From the NCBI GenBank assembly GCA_009760885.1, contig CM019716.1, forward strand, positions 288,001 through 352,000: 64,000 nt of DNA, read 5' to 3'. The stretch is from Achatina immaculata (taxonomy: Eukaryota > Mollusca > Gastropoda > Stylommatophora > Achatinidae). Within the stretch, counting starts at the first letter, position 1; every line of letters starts with the position of its first letter. Position numbers and translations under genes: made by a program. Below are positions 1 through 10,160 of this stretch, piece by piece. A model generated the notes under the pieces. That model was given only the letters and a program-made list of their open reading frames with translations. It did not search any database and was not told the origin of the DNA.

Positions 1-1056
1 CATGGCACCTCTGGTCTGGAGGTCAGCCACGTCCTGAGTGCAGTCATATCAGGAGAAATGCATGAACTGGCTTAACCCAGAGGTCTACTGGCGAGACTCT
101 TCGAATGCCGCGCGTGGAGTGAAGCTCCTCCCGGTCAAGGAAGAAAATGTGAAAAAGAAATAAAGGTTTGCTGTGCTGCGCTGATGTGAAAAAGTGAAGG
201 AAAGGATAAAGTGAAATTTAATAGGTATGTCCAGTAGTATCGCTGCGAGAGCTACACATACCATGACGCCTCTGTTCTAGAGGCCGGCCACATCCGAAAT
301 ACACCTACACTGGTGAAATATGCCTAAACCAGCTCATACCAGGGGTGAAGCTTGAAGGCTACGCATGTCGCGGTACCTCTGCTCTAGAGGTCGGTCACAT
401 CCCAAACACGCCCATACTGGGATAATATGCCTAAATCGGCTCAGTCCAGGGGTGGAAGTCATCAGTGGCGAGGATTCATCCTCCTGGACAAAAGCTCCAT
501 CCTGGTCACAACTAGGAAGGGTAGCAGCCACGACCACAAAATGCTGAAGTCAGAGACACTGGACCAGCGCAGTCTAGATAAGCAACCACCTCTCACCCGG
601 TGGGGATGTATGCATATCCTAATCATGCTGAGGTTTTCTGGTGAGAAAGTCCAACACTGGACTGGATGAGCAACCACCTCTCACCCGGTGGTGATACATG
701 GGTATCTCAAAACAAGTCAAGGTTTTCCGGTGAGAAAGTCCAACTCTGGCCTGGGTGGGCTACCACCTCTCACCCAGCGGGGATGCACTGATATCCTAAA
801 CACGTCAAGGTCTTCCGGTGAGAAAGTCCAACTGTAGACTAAACTGGTGCAATGAAAACCACAGTGTCACGCAGTCCCGCTTCTGAGTCCCACCAAGAAT
901 ACAGGCTCAAGCCCTGAGATACTCTGAACCTCCTGTGGTCCTCTCGGGGATCTCGTGTGGTGGACCACGGGGCTTAACGAGGACCACAGGGGTAAATTCA
1001 GTAGGATCACAGGGCGGTCTTGGTGGTAAAAGCGAACGAAGAAGAAGAAGAGGAAG
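1..1056 (+). mobile_element. Noncoding tandem-built retroelement, copy 1 (5' cut by window edge)
   Basis: This is the 3' part of a repeat that recurs at 8421-10046 and 10161-11645. Its first half is made of degenerate ~110-bp units with a 'cacctctgctctagaggtcggccacgtc' type core (split here by variants) and 'aaaccggctcaacccagg'. Its second half has three ~88-bp units starting at 583, 671 and 760, each holding 'accacctctcaccc' and 'ggtgagaaagtccaac'. It ends in 'gcgaacgaagaagaagaag' at about 1031-1050, a (GAA)n tail typical of a non-LTR-mobilised element. No long ORF is present; a 71-codon minus-strand ORF at 462-677 also occurs in the other copies, but looks incidental. Confidence 0.8.
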
Positions 1057-1136
1057 ACTTTTGATTTATTCTTATAGATATAAGACTTATAGATATAGAA
1101 GTTAGTATAAAGTTTTTCTTTCTCTGTCTCTTCTAG

Positions 1137-1223
1137 GGTATTCTGGGAATGAAAAGCAAAAGGGTCATTGATCTTCTACTGGAGATGCTAAAGCTGGACA
1201 CAAGTGAACACGTGCGGGTTATG
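1137..1223 (+). CDS. HEAT-like gene, exon A
   Basis: The exon has 29 codons, is preceded by a pyrimidine tract ending 'ttctag', and is followed by 'gtgagt', a strong donor. It encodes GILGMKSKRVIDLLLEM then LKLDTSEHVRVM, a helix-turn-helix with the Asp and Val-Arg typical of HEAT units. Confidence 0.6.
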
Positions 1224-4200
1224 GTGAGTGTGTTTCAAAATAAAACCTGGCTTTGTAGTCGCATTCGACTGTCTTAGGGTTGTACAGTAGCATAAGCAAT
1301 GTAAAATATGTCACATGGGTGTATGTATGAGTTATGTATGTTATGCCTTTGCAGGTATTGATATGATCTGAAATTGGTGTAACCCAAAGATGATGTATGT
1401 CTTGTTTTTATTTCTTTAATTTCATGATGTAGCTTAGAACAGCTGTTGCTTTTATGTTGTATGTAAGTGTATGTACGTATTGGTATGACTAAGTGTGTGT
1501 ACCACAGTGTGTATCTGTGAGTTTTGGTGTATCTTTATGTTGACGTCTGTATGTTTGTATCAGTATTTTTGGTGTATCTTTATGTTGACGTCTGTATGTT
1601 TGTATCAGTATATTTGTGCTGTGTATGCATCTGAGAGTCTTTTCTTTATATTGTGTAATTTTTTTTAGTGTATCAGGTGTACGAGTATGTGTATGTTATG
1701 TCAGTATGCTGACAGGGAATGCATGTGTCTCAGAGTGGCACTGGCATAAAGAGAAAAGGTAGGAATGTGACAAGTACGAATGACATAAAGTGTCCGGTGT
1801 CATAGCTATATGAGTGTTCTCTCCAGGTAATCAGAACATTTGGCATTCTTAAACTAAAAGATCATGAGGTTTTACATTGTCTGAAGATCAGAGACAAACT
1901 AGGTGGTGCCCTTGCAAGGTAAAGTACAAGTTTTTTTTTTTTAAAAATTTTTAATCTTAAAGGAAAGATAAAAAGTAAGATCCCTGTTTCCATGCCGTTA
2001 AGGCGTGCTAGGGATATAGCGTTAGGCCCATGTTTCCAAAACCATCAGCACATGGAAGTGTGATGCAGGAGAACCATGCCTGGCCACACTTACCTTCCCA
2101 GGTCTCTCAGGTACCCATTTTTAGAGACGTGGTGAGAAGAACAAGCAGGATTTCGAAAAGGGAGAAGCTGTCTCGACCAGATCTTTACTCTCATAATAAT
2201 ACTTGAAGAACATATTGAAAAGCAGAAACCATTAATACTGAACTTCATAGATTTTAAAAAGGCATTTGATAGCATACACAGAGATTCATTATGGAGAATT
2301 TTATGTCTATATGGAATACCATCTAAAATTGTCAACATCATTAAGGACTTATACAATGGATATGGTTGTGCAGTCAAGACAGAAGAAGGGATGAGTGAAT
2401 GGTTCCAGATTGAAACAGGCGTGAAACAAGGATGTATACTGTCTCCTTTACTTTTTGGGATTACAATAGACTTCATAATGAAAAAATGCTGCACAGGTAA
2501 CACAGGTATTGACTGGGTACATGGGACCCAACTAGAAGATCTTGATTTTGCTGATGACATAACTCTTATCAGTAATAATGTGAATTCCATGCAAGAAAAA
2601 ACAGATAGCTTGTCTTCACTGGCTAGCAAAATAGGACTTGAAATTAACAAGGACAAAACAAAAATAATGAAAATTCCCATCAATCAAAATGGAAAAATAC
2701 ACATAGAAGGGACAGATATTGAAGAAGTCAATCAATTTGCATACCTTGGCAGCTACATAGACCAGGATGGTGACACTAGAAAGGAAGTTAGGATCAGAAT
2801 TGCAATAGCAGCATCAATCTTCAAGAATCTTGAGAACATATGGAATTCAAAAGTTATAAGCACAAAAACCAAGTTAAGACTATTCAATTCAAATGTAATA
2901 TCCACCCTCATTTATGCATGTGAAAGCTGGAAAACAACTAAAGAAATAGAAAAGAAATTAGACTCTTTTGAAAACAAATGCCTAAGGAAAATACTCGGCA
3001 TCAAGTGGAATGAATTCAAGAACAATGCAGAGATAAGACAGATGACTGAACAACAACCAGTCTCACGGGTGATCAGGAAAAGGAGATGGACATATGTTGG
3101 TCACTTGATGAGAAGAAATGATCAGAGAATCCCAAAACAAGCTATCAAGTGGAACACAGCAGGCAGAAGAAAAAGGGGCAGACCGCGTGAAACTCTGAAG
3201 AGGACATTATTAAGAGAGGCCAAGTTAACAGGCATAAAATCCTTTGATGAGGTTGAAAGACTCGCCGAAGACAGGAAAAATTGGCGAACTACTTTGCGAG
3301 CCCTATGTGACGTTTAACGGCACAGGAAGGATATAAGATATAAGATAAGAGGTGGACCTGGGGCCTTTTTGGTGTGGAGCACCAGAAAAAAATTCTCACA
3401 GCTGAGACCTGAATCTGGTGCTAACTGGCTGGATTTTAAACTTATGCTGAAAAATTTGAATAGGAAGTACTTGATAAAATGAAGAAAAAAATAAAATGAT
3501 TTAGTTTCTGTAGCAAAAAAAAATAAAGTATTTCATGTTCTGCATTCATGCTAGTAAATGATCCTGATAAGAAACTAGAATGCATAAAATAGGAAAAAGT
3601 AGGAGCAGCTTTATTACTTAACGATTACAAAGTTGTGACGTTTCGGCATGAGCCTTAATCATACAAGATTATATAATGAGCTACACTTAACATTCTCTTC
3701 AATCATTATAGTACCTCTCCACTAAGTCCACCCCTTCTTAACTTAACATTCTCTTCAATCATTATAGTACCTCTCCACTAAGTCCACCCCTTTTTACTTT
3801 TCAAACTTCCTCACAGCATCACTCTGCAACCCCTCTTCCCCAATCATCTGTTTCAACTTCTCCCAGCTAGGTCAGTATTGTATCACTCTCTCCCCTCCCC
3901 GGTTCCCCATCCACCACCCCCAGTTACAACCCACTGACACATATCACAGGTCTCTATTTAAATAGTCTCCATGTTCTACTAAATCCATTCCTGACACATA
4001 CTGCAGGACAAGTCACACCTTACAATTTACAGCTAAGTACTCTTTTTAAAAAAATTTTTTTTTTTTAAAATAGTATTCATGTGAATCTATACATTATCTC
4101 CTCTCTCTATTTCTTCGTCCTGTATGTTTTTGTATGATTAAGGCTCACGCCGAAATGTCACAACTTTGTAATCGTTAAGTAATAAAGCTGCTCCTACTTT

Positions 4201-4407
4201 TTCCTATTTTATACATTCTGGTATCACAGCTTTACTGCAGTGCTTCGTGTATAGTTGTATACTTATACACTAATTATTGTGCTTTACTGATAAGAAACTG
4301 CAAATTTTGTGGTCATCATGAAGAATCTAAATGTTTTCAGGGAGTCAAGGAAAGTGCTGAAGATCCTAGACCAAAGCCCAGCAATGCAAGTGTCAAGATT
4401 ATCTTGA
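1137..4407 (+). CDS. HEAT-repeat protein gene, last three exons (HEATR4-like?)
   Basis: Three putative exons, 1137-1223, 1827-1918 and 4341-4407, each have AG before and GT after (except the last). Their phases fit: exon A ends in phase 0, exon B starts in phase 0 and ends with two bases, and exon C supplies one base and then reads to TGA at 4405-4407. The peptide (about 82 residues) alternates amphipathic helices such as VIDLLLEMLKL, then HVRVM, then VIRTFGILKLKDHEVLHCL. The spacing of Asp, Val-Arg and Leu-Gly resembles HEAT repeats. Such repeats form protein-binding solenoids. HEATR4 is a guess from the pattern of one short helix pair per unit. The start of the gene lies upstream of this window. 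The last intron has been filled by a SINE, a LINE and an inverted-repeat element. It could be another ARM/HEAT protein. Confidence 0.55.
1827..1918 (+). CDS. HEAT-like gene, exon B
   Basis: The acceptor is 'ctctccag' and the donor 'gtaaag'. The exon is 92 nt long, giving 30 codons plus two bases. It encodes VIRTFGILKLKDHEVLHCL followed by KIRDKLGGALA, in phase with exon A. Confidence 0.6.
1990..2131 (-). mobile_element. SINE 3' fragment (same family as 19149-19409)
   Basis: The sequence aligns by eye to the non-tRNA body of the SINE at 19149-19409, sharing 'agggatat', 'catcagcacat', 'gcctggcc' and 'ccttccc'. It is truncated where the LINE RT begins at about 2132, so the promoter part is missing. 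Confidence 0.6.
2132..3345 (+). mobile_element. LINE (RTE-like), 5'-truncated, open RT C-terminal half
   Basis: A continuous frame from about 2139 to the stop at 3317 encodes the RT palm and thumb and the usual LINE C-terminus. Visible motifs are EQAGFRKGRS, then DFKKAFDSIHR, then GVKQGCILSPLLF, then LDFADDITL (the catalytic xADD box, here FADD), then YLGS. The C-terminal part has YACESW, then CLRKILGIKW, then GHLMRRND, then RKRGRPRETL. There is no ATG at the beginning, as expected for a 5'-truncated copy. The 3' end is a (ATAAG)-like tail at about 3330-3345. It lies in the last intron of the HEAT-like gene. The clade is uncertain. A second copy of its 3' end is at 7540-7978. Confidence 0.9.
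3577..4286. mobile_element. 710-bp element with ~89-bp inverted repeats and 13-bp TSD
   Basis: The left arm at 3577-3665 and the right arm at 4131-4219 are near-perfect reverse complements. Both contain 'gtaggagcagctttattac' and 'gattacaaagttgtgac'. The insert is bounded by 'ctgataagaaact' at 3564-3576 and again at 4287-4299, a 13-bp target-site duplication. Inside, a ~52-bp unit ('acattctcttcaatcatta'...) is repeated in tandem at about 3688-3790. No ORF is seen. The long TSD argues for retrotransposition rather than a DNA transposon. It may be an inverted terminal piece of a Penelope-like element, which is inference. A related single arm is at about 42560-42640. Confidence 0.75.
4341..4407 (+). 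CDS. HEAT-like gene, probable terminal exon C
   Basis: The acceptor is 'tgttttcag'. The first base completes an Arg codon with exon B, and the frame then runs 21 codons (ESRKVLKILDQSPAMQVSRL plus Ser) to TGA. The phase match supports it. No clear AATAAA follows within 150 bp, so the 3' end of the transcript is not defined. Confidence 0.45.
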
Positions 4408-4786
4408 CAATCAGTGGTCTATTAAAAAAAAAACCCTGCTCTGAAGTGTGTGTGTGTGGGGGGGGGTGTTTTAAAAAAATTATTTTCTTCTGATAAAAGC
4501 ACACACACACAAAATTATTAGTACATGAAAGGGGAGAATGGCAGTCTTTGTATAATAGAATTGATCTGGGGTAGAACTAATGAATTCATGGCATCTGTGT
4601 ATGCTTGTGAGTCCCTGACCTCTGTTATGACACACAGGAACAGTCTTACAGATGAAACTAGTGTGCCATTCATGACTGTGGGAAAAAAAATTATAAAGTA
4701 TAAACCTGATATAATGTAATGTACATGATATAGCAGAGGAAGTCTTGCTGAGACCTTAGAAGGGAGAGATTTGTCATTTGATATTA

Positions 4787-5553
4787 CGAGGGTCGTACCG
4801 AAGTCATGAGCAAACATTTTTTTTAAAATCAGAATTTATTGATAGAGAAAATATAAATGTATCACCTTAACTGCATCTTTTTCACTTCATGTAGAGGTCA
4901 AATGACATCACCATCATTTGTCACGTGACCACATGGAGCATGGACAAAATGGCGGGTGCTGAAGTTTTGTTTCATCAATGTGCTGTTATTGAGTTCCTCG
5001 TTAAAGAGGAAATCCCCACTGCTGAAATTCACCAAAGACTTCAACTTGCTTATGGAGATGTGTGTATGCTAGCTGTGTTAGGAGGTGGGTGAAATGTTTT
5101 AAAGATGGAAACATAAGCATCCAAGATATGCCTCGCAGCGGTCACCCTCGAACTGCCTCCACTGAATGCAACATGGAAAGGGTTGACGACATCATTAAAG
5201 AAGACAGGAGTGTCACAGTATCTGAAATAGCTGTAAATCTTGGAATAGGACACAATGCAGTATAGGAAATGATTGAAACCCTAGGCTATAGAAAAGTGTA
5301 TGCTCACTGGGTCCCAAAGGACAGAATGTCCAGAAAGCAGTGCGTCTATGCCCTTGGTCAGCTGGAACGGAATTCTACTGGGAGGGAATTTTCAAACTTG
5401 CAGAGCGATGTGAAAAATGTGTGTATAGAAATGGAGATTATGTTGAAAAGTGAAGAAAAGGTATGTAGAATAAGGTGATACATATATATTTACTCTATCT
5501 ATAAATTCTGATTTTTAAAAAAGTTTTCCTCACGATTTTCGGTATGACCTGTG
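4787..5553 (+). mobile_element. Mariner element, internally deleted, long TIRs
   Basis: It is flanked by TA at 4785-4786 and 5554-5555. The ends are inverted copies of each other for about 80 bp (left 'cgagggtcgtaccgaag', right read in reverse 'cacaggtcataccgaaa', both continuing to 'aaatcagaatttat'). The middle codes for the N-terminal mariner transposase: IEFLVKEEIPTAEIHQRL, a frameshift or stop, then WVKCFKDGNISIQDMPRSG, then VTVSEIAVNLGIGHNAV, then YRKVYAHWVPK. It then jumps straight to the C-terminal end (about 5360-5478). The whole DDD catalytic domain is therefore missing. The copy is a nonautonomous relic that could be moved only in trans. Confidence 0.9.
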
Positions 5554-5639
5554 TACATTTGTTGTTGTATCTACAGGTTACATTTGTGTTATGTATAACA
5601 GTACATACCTTTATTAAAGCATCATTGAAGCAATTTCTT

Positions 5640-7015
5640 TTGTTTCATTTTTGTTATGCATTTGTCCAGTAAAACATTGTATGAGAAAAACAATGGTATC
5701 ATGGACAAAACTCCTAGTGGCTTTTAGAAGGGAATTTGGAAAAAAGAAAAGATTTAACAAGTTCTGGCAAGCACTGTCAAAAGGATTAATCATAGCTGAT
5801 CCCGGAAATGTGGATTAAAAAACAAATGGTGAAGAGGAGTGTTGCAGAAACTAGAGGATTTCTTTTCAGTGTTTTAAGAATTGTTCTGGACTTCTTATTG
5901 GTAAAACATTTGAGGGCTTGCATGTGTTGATGCAGTATGGGATGTTTCCAGCTTTTGAAATAAGCAACAAAGATATATGCTGTTACGTATGTTTTTGTTT
6001 TTTTTTTATGTTGATGAAACCAGATGTTTCGGAGAAAATAAAATTTAATTAATCTCACTCTGATTTTGCTAAACTAAGCCAGAGCCAAAATTTAAAGCTA
6101 AAAAAAAATGAATTCTGTTGGTGAAATGTAGCATGTCAAGTTGCTGAAAACAATTTCATTCAGAAAAACCAGTGTCCATTTGAGAAGATGTTAGTCAGGC
6201 AACATTTCTTTGTAGTTTATTCATATGAAGAAGTCACTAACAAATATGAGAATGCCCTTAATCCTGAGAGAGTGAGTGATACGTCTTGCCTTCTAGGGCC
6301 AATTAATATTACATCATGCATAAGGACAAACAAACAAATGAAACAGAAACTGAAAGCAGCAAAAGTGTGGTTCTTGGAAAATGATGTAAATTATCCCATG
6401 GCTGGCCAGAGAAACAACAATCCCATAGTTAAGTACACTTTGACATGTTGGCATTAGACCTTATTTTCACCATCACAGCAAATGTAAAACTCACTGCAGA
6501 TCACCTTCGTCCTCATAACAATTTTTTTTTATCTTAATTGTTATATCTAATTTCATGCTTTAAACCATGTCATATAACGATCTCTGACAATAAAGTTCAT
6601 TATAAATAATAAAAAAAAATAAGAGGTTCTCAGAGTTATTGTAGAACATTTATAACTAACTACAACAATAAGGAAAAGATAATTAAAATTCTTTGAATTA
6701 TGAGAACATGGGAGTTGTAGAACCTAATATTCATTATAAAAACCAAACAAAACAGGATAAAGTGGAGACTGAGAGAACAATATGTGAGTGTATATTCTGA
6801 TATTTTTAGTCAATATTATTAGTTGATATTATATCAATATTATGAGAAACAGCACATGATAAGAAAAGCAACTGATCAGAACACAAAAGTGAAAACTGTC
6901 TGCAAACACCTGTTTGTTGTTGCTGGGGAAGTGACTTCATCACACACAAAAAAAAAAAACATCAAGAGAAGAAGACCCAAAAATCCATCAAGAGAAGAAG
7001 ACACATTCAGAAAAT
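5640..7015. other. Unassigned stretch with a weak LINE relic
   Basis: I see no convincing exon here. At about 6320-6430 the plus frame reads NKQMKQKLKAAKVWFLEN, like the LINE C-terminal 'mekrLeaaEMWFlrR' block, so it is probably a decayed LINE piece. The rest is AT-rich with poly-A runs. Confidence 0.35.
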
Positions 7016-7018
7016 AAG

Positions 7019-7143
7019 TTACTTACCTGGCACGGAAGGTGACCATGATCACCAAGGTGGTCCTTCCACCCAGGCTAAGTAGATTTTAATCTACAAACCC
7101 TCACCACATACGTGGTAAAATTATCTAGCGAGCCCTTGTGGGT
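7019..7143 (+). ncRNA. U1 snRNA-like sequence (divergent gene or pseudogene)
   Basis: It begins with 'ttacttacctggcacgg', which matches the U1 5' end that pairs with 5' splice sites. It continues through 'accatgatcaccaaggtggt', the stem-loop I region. The U1-70K loop is gatcaCCaag where canonical U1 has gatcaCGaag. The 3' half is short and unlike U1: a hairpin gtagat/atctac, a hairpin accac/gtggt, a weak Sm-like 'aaattatct', and a gccc/gggt hairpin. The length is about 125 nt against 164 for typical U1. No clear PSE is seen upstream. It is most likely a retropseudogene or a diverged variant. Confidence 0.65.
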
Positions 7144-7539
7144 AATAAAAAAAAAAATTCACAAAATAAGAAAGCTGAATACTTTTGAAAACAAGCACAA
7201 TAAACACAGGGCACAGTAAAGTCTGCCTGTATTATAATCTATATCTGCAGTCCTTATTCTTTTCTTTACTGAGAATCCCCTTTAAATATCTTTGTTATTG
7301 CAGGTCCCCAAGTCTTGACTTAAAATCTGAAACCCCAAAGTTCATCAAATATTTATTTAAAATTTCACCCTGAAACAAATAAATGCACAAACATAATATT
7401 TTTATTGCCATAGTTATATTCAAATTTTAAAAAGTAATAGTAATAGTAAACACCAAGCCCTGAGCTAATATTACTTGTTTACAATTAACAAGAGTGTTGA
7501 TGCTGCATTTCACTTACAAGCTTTATTTTAACAGGTTTA

Positions 7540-7978
7540 ACAGCTGTAATATCCACCCTCGTTTATGCATGTTAAAGCTGGAAAACAACTAAAGAAATAG
7601 ACAAGAAATTAGACTCTTTTGAAAACAAATGCATAAGGAAAATACTCGGCATCAAGTGGAACGAATTCAAGAACAATGCAGAGATAAGACAGATGACTGA
7701 ACAACAACCAGACTCATGGGTGATCAGGAAAAGGAGATGCACATATGTTGGTCACTTGATGAGAAGAAATGATCAGAGAATCCCAAAACAAGCTATCATG
7801 TGGAACACAACAGGCCAAAGAAAAAGAGGCAGACCGCGTGAAACTCTGAAGAGGACAAACTAACGGGCATAAAATCCCTTGATGAGACTGAAGGACTCGC
7901 CGAAGACTGGAAAAATTGGCGAACTACTTTGACGTTTAACGGCACAAGAAGGATATAAGAAATAAGATAAGATAAGAA
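7540..7978 (+). mobile_element. LINE 3'-end fragment, same family as 2132-3345
   Basis: It is nearly identical to about 2900-3345. It encodes KEIDKKLDSFENKC, then ILGIKWNEFKNNAE, then GHLMRRNDQ and RKRGRPRETL, and has the same 3' tail 'ataagataagataagaa'. It carries stops and a deletion of about 15 codons after the GRPRETL block. Confidence 0.9.
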
Positions 7979-8099
7979 CAACTGAAAAGTTGTATTATGA
8001 GTTATGACTCTACGCTCTTGCCGTGTCTTGTCCACATCCTCGCATTCCTTTCTCTGTTGAGTGGGACAAATAGATTTCTTGATAAGGTTATGCAACTTG

Positions 8100-8420
8100 C
8101 TTCGTATATAAGAGATGTTTAAGATTTATTTGGTTTCGTCCCTCTATCTTTTGCATTTCCTACATTTCTTAGCATGAATGCATTCTGAGGTGTACTGTCT
8201 GGCGGTAGTCGTGTTTTCAAATGATTCCTAAACTTACTTTTAAGATAAACGAGGGCAGAGAACAATATTTTGTACAAGTATGTCCTTACGACAGGCATCA
8301 GTACGTTCCGTGTTACGAGTCTTGTACATTTTTCAGAAACTGCTCGTGCCTCCAATGCATTTCAGTCACTCTATGACAGAATTTCTAACCCTTGATAACT
8401 CTAAACTTTTCTGTAGAGTT
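8100..8420. other. Unassigned stretch
   Basis: No recognisable gene or repeat. A 78-codon minus-strand ORF at 8119-8355 has no motif I recognise. Confidence 0.3.
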
Positions 8421-10046
8421 GGTTCTAAGGACTGTTATAGCCGGAGGTGGGATGGGGGATACGCTCTCCACTCCAATGAAATGTCTCCATGGCGTGCGTC
8501 TCAAATAGCCGCTGACAGTCAAGTCCAGCTCCTGGCTTTCTCGTGGCAGAGCTGTTCAAACTGGCAGGAGAAAGGGCGAAGGTGAATATCTGGCGCATGA
8601 AAACCATATGCTTAGGGTAGATCAGACTCATGTTTGGTAGCTCATCTACCGCTGCTGGCGAGATTCTTCAGTTGCTGTGCGTGGAGTGGAATCCCGGCCA
8701 GTGAAGAAAGGTGCGAATGTGGTTGCCGCGCGGCACCACTGTGGAAAAGGTGAAAGAAAGGATTAAGTGAAGTAATCAGTAGTCTCGAGGTCTGGACTGT
8801 TCAAACACGGCACCTCTGCTCTGGAGGTCGGCCACGTCCTATATGCACTCATATCGTGCGAAATGCCTGTACCGGCTTAACCCAGGGGTTAAGACACTGC
8901 TGGCGAGATTCTTTGGATGCCGCGCGTGGAGTGAAACTCCTCCCGTCCAATGAAGAAAATGCGAACATGAAATTAGGCTTGCCGTGTGGCGCCGATGTGA
9001 AAAGGTGATGGAAAGGATAAAGTGAAGCTTATTCGCTCTCTCTCTCTCTCTTTCTCTCTCTCTGAACCTTAAGCGCCCATGGCACATGGGGCTTCCGCAA
9101 GGGGTTTCCACAAATGCCTGTTCTTTGCCTTTTTTTCTACTCTTGCCCAGGTGAGCCCTCTATTGCTCAACATCCTTTCTGTTGTTCTTCTCCATGTCTC
9201 TTTTGGTCTACCCTTACAGTAGTATCGCTACGAGAGCTACTCATACCACGGCACCTCTGCTCTAGAAGCAATCTCCTTTCCACGTCCGATATACACCCAT
9301 ACTGGTGAAATATGCATAAACCGGCTTAAACCAGGGGTTATACATGATGGCTACGCATGTCACGGTACTTCCACTCTAGAGGTCGGTCATGTCCTAAACA
9401 CGTCCATATTGGGATAATACGCCTAAACCGGCTTAACCCAGGGGTGAAACTTACTAGTGGCGAGGATTCGTCCTCGTGGACAAAAGCTCCTTCCTGGTCA
9501 CAACTAGGAAGAGTAGCGGCCACGACCACAAAACGCAGAAGTCAGAGACACTGGAGCAGTGCAATCTAGATAAGCAACCACCTCTCACCCGGCGGGGATG
9601 TATGCGTATCCTAATCACACTGAGGTTTTCCGGTGAGAAAGTCCAACGCTGGACTGGATGGGCAACCACCTTTCACCCGGCGGGGATACACGGGTATCCA
9701 AAAACATGTCGAGATTTTCCGGTGAGAAAGTCCAACTCTAGGCTGGATGGGCAACCACCTCTCACCCATCGGGGATACACTGATATCCAAAACACGTCGA
9801 GGTTTTTCGGTGAGAAAATCCAACTCTAGATTAAACTGATGCAACGAAAACCACGGTGTCACGCAATCCCGCTTCTGAGACCCACCAAGAATACAAGCTC
9901 AAGTCTTGCTATACTCTGAACCTCTTGTGGTCCTCTCGGGGATCTCGTGTGGTCCTTTCGGGGACCACGGGACCTATCGAGGACCACAGGAGTAAATTCA
10001 GTAGGATCACGGGGCGGTCTTGGTGGTAGAAGCGAACAACAATGAA
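8421..10046 (+). mobile_element. Noncoding tandem-built retroelement, copy 2
   Basis: It starts at the same 'ggttctaaggactg' as copy 3, which marks the true 5' end of the family. It ends in a degenerate tail 'gcgaacaacaatgaagaag'. The same two domains follow each other: degenerate ~110-bp units and then ~88-bp units at about 9577, 9665 and 9753. It is interrupted by a LINE fragment at about 9034-9222. Confidence 0.8.
9034..9222 (-). mobile_element. LINE 3'-end fragment nested in the noncoding element
   Basis: This is the reverse complement of the end of the LINE at 21490-21930. On the minus strand it reads from the 'ggtagaccaaaagagacatg' region through 'cccttgcggaa' to a (GA)n tail. It splits copy 2 between 'gtgaagcttatt' and 'cagtagtatcgct', which are only a few bases apart in copies 1 and 3. 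Confidence 0.85.
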
Positions 10047-10160
10047 GAAGACCCCGATGTCATTTAACAAAGATACTAAGGAAAATTTATTGGCAGCTTT
10101 TTCGTTAATTCATGCATAAACGCATATGTTGCAGCAGATAATATAAATTATCCAGCTACT

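Noticed and set aside
3605..3665. Hammerhead ribozyme core (gattaagg...ccgaaacgtc on the minus strand), also at about 4135 and 42595
   Set aside because: The CUGAUGA core reads with a different base at an essential position in all copies, and I could not draw a closing helix III. It is at most a degenerate relic, so not called.
8119..8355. 78-codon minus ORF as a gene
   Set aside because: There is no recognisable motif, no splice context and no neighbouring exon, so it is kept as unassigned.
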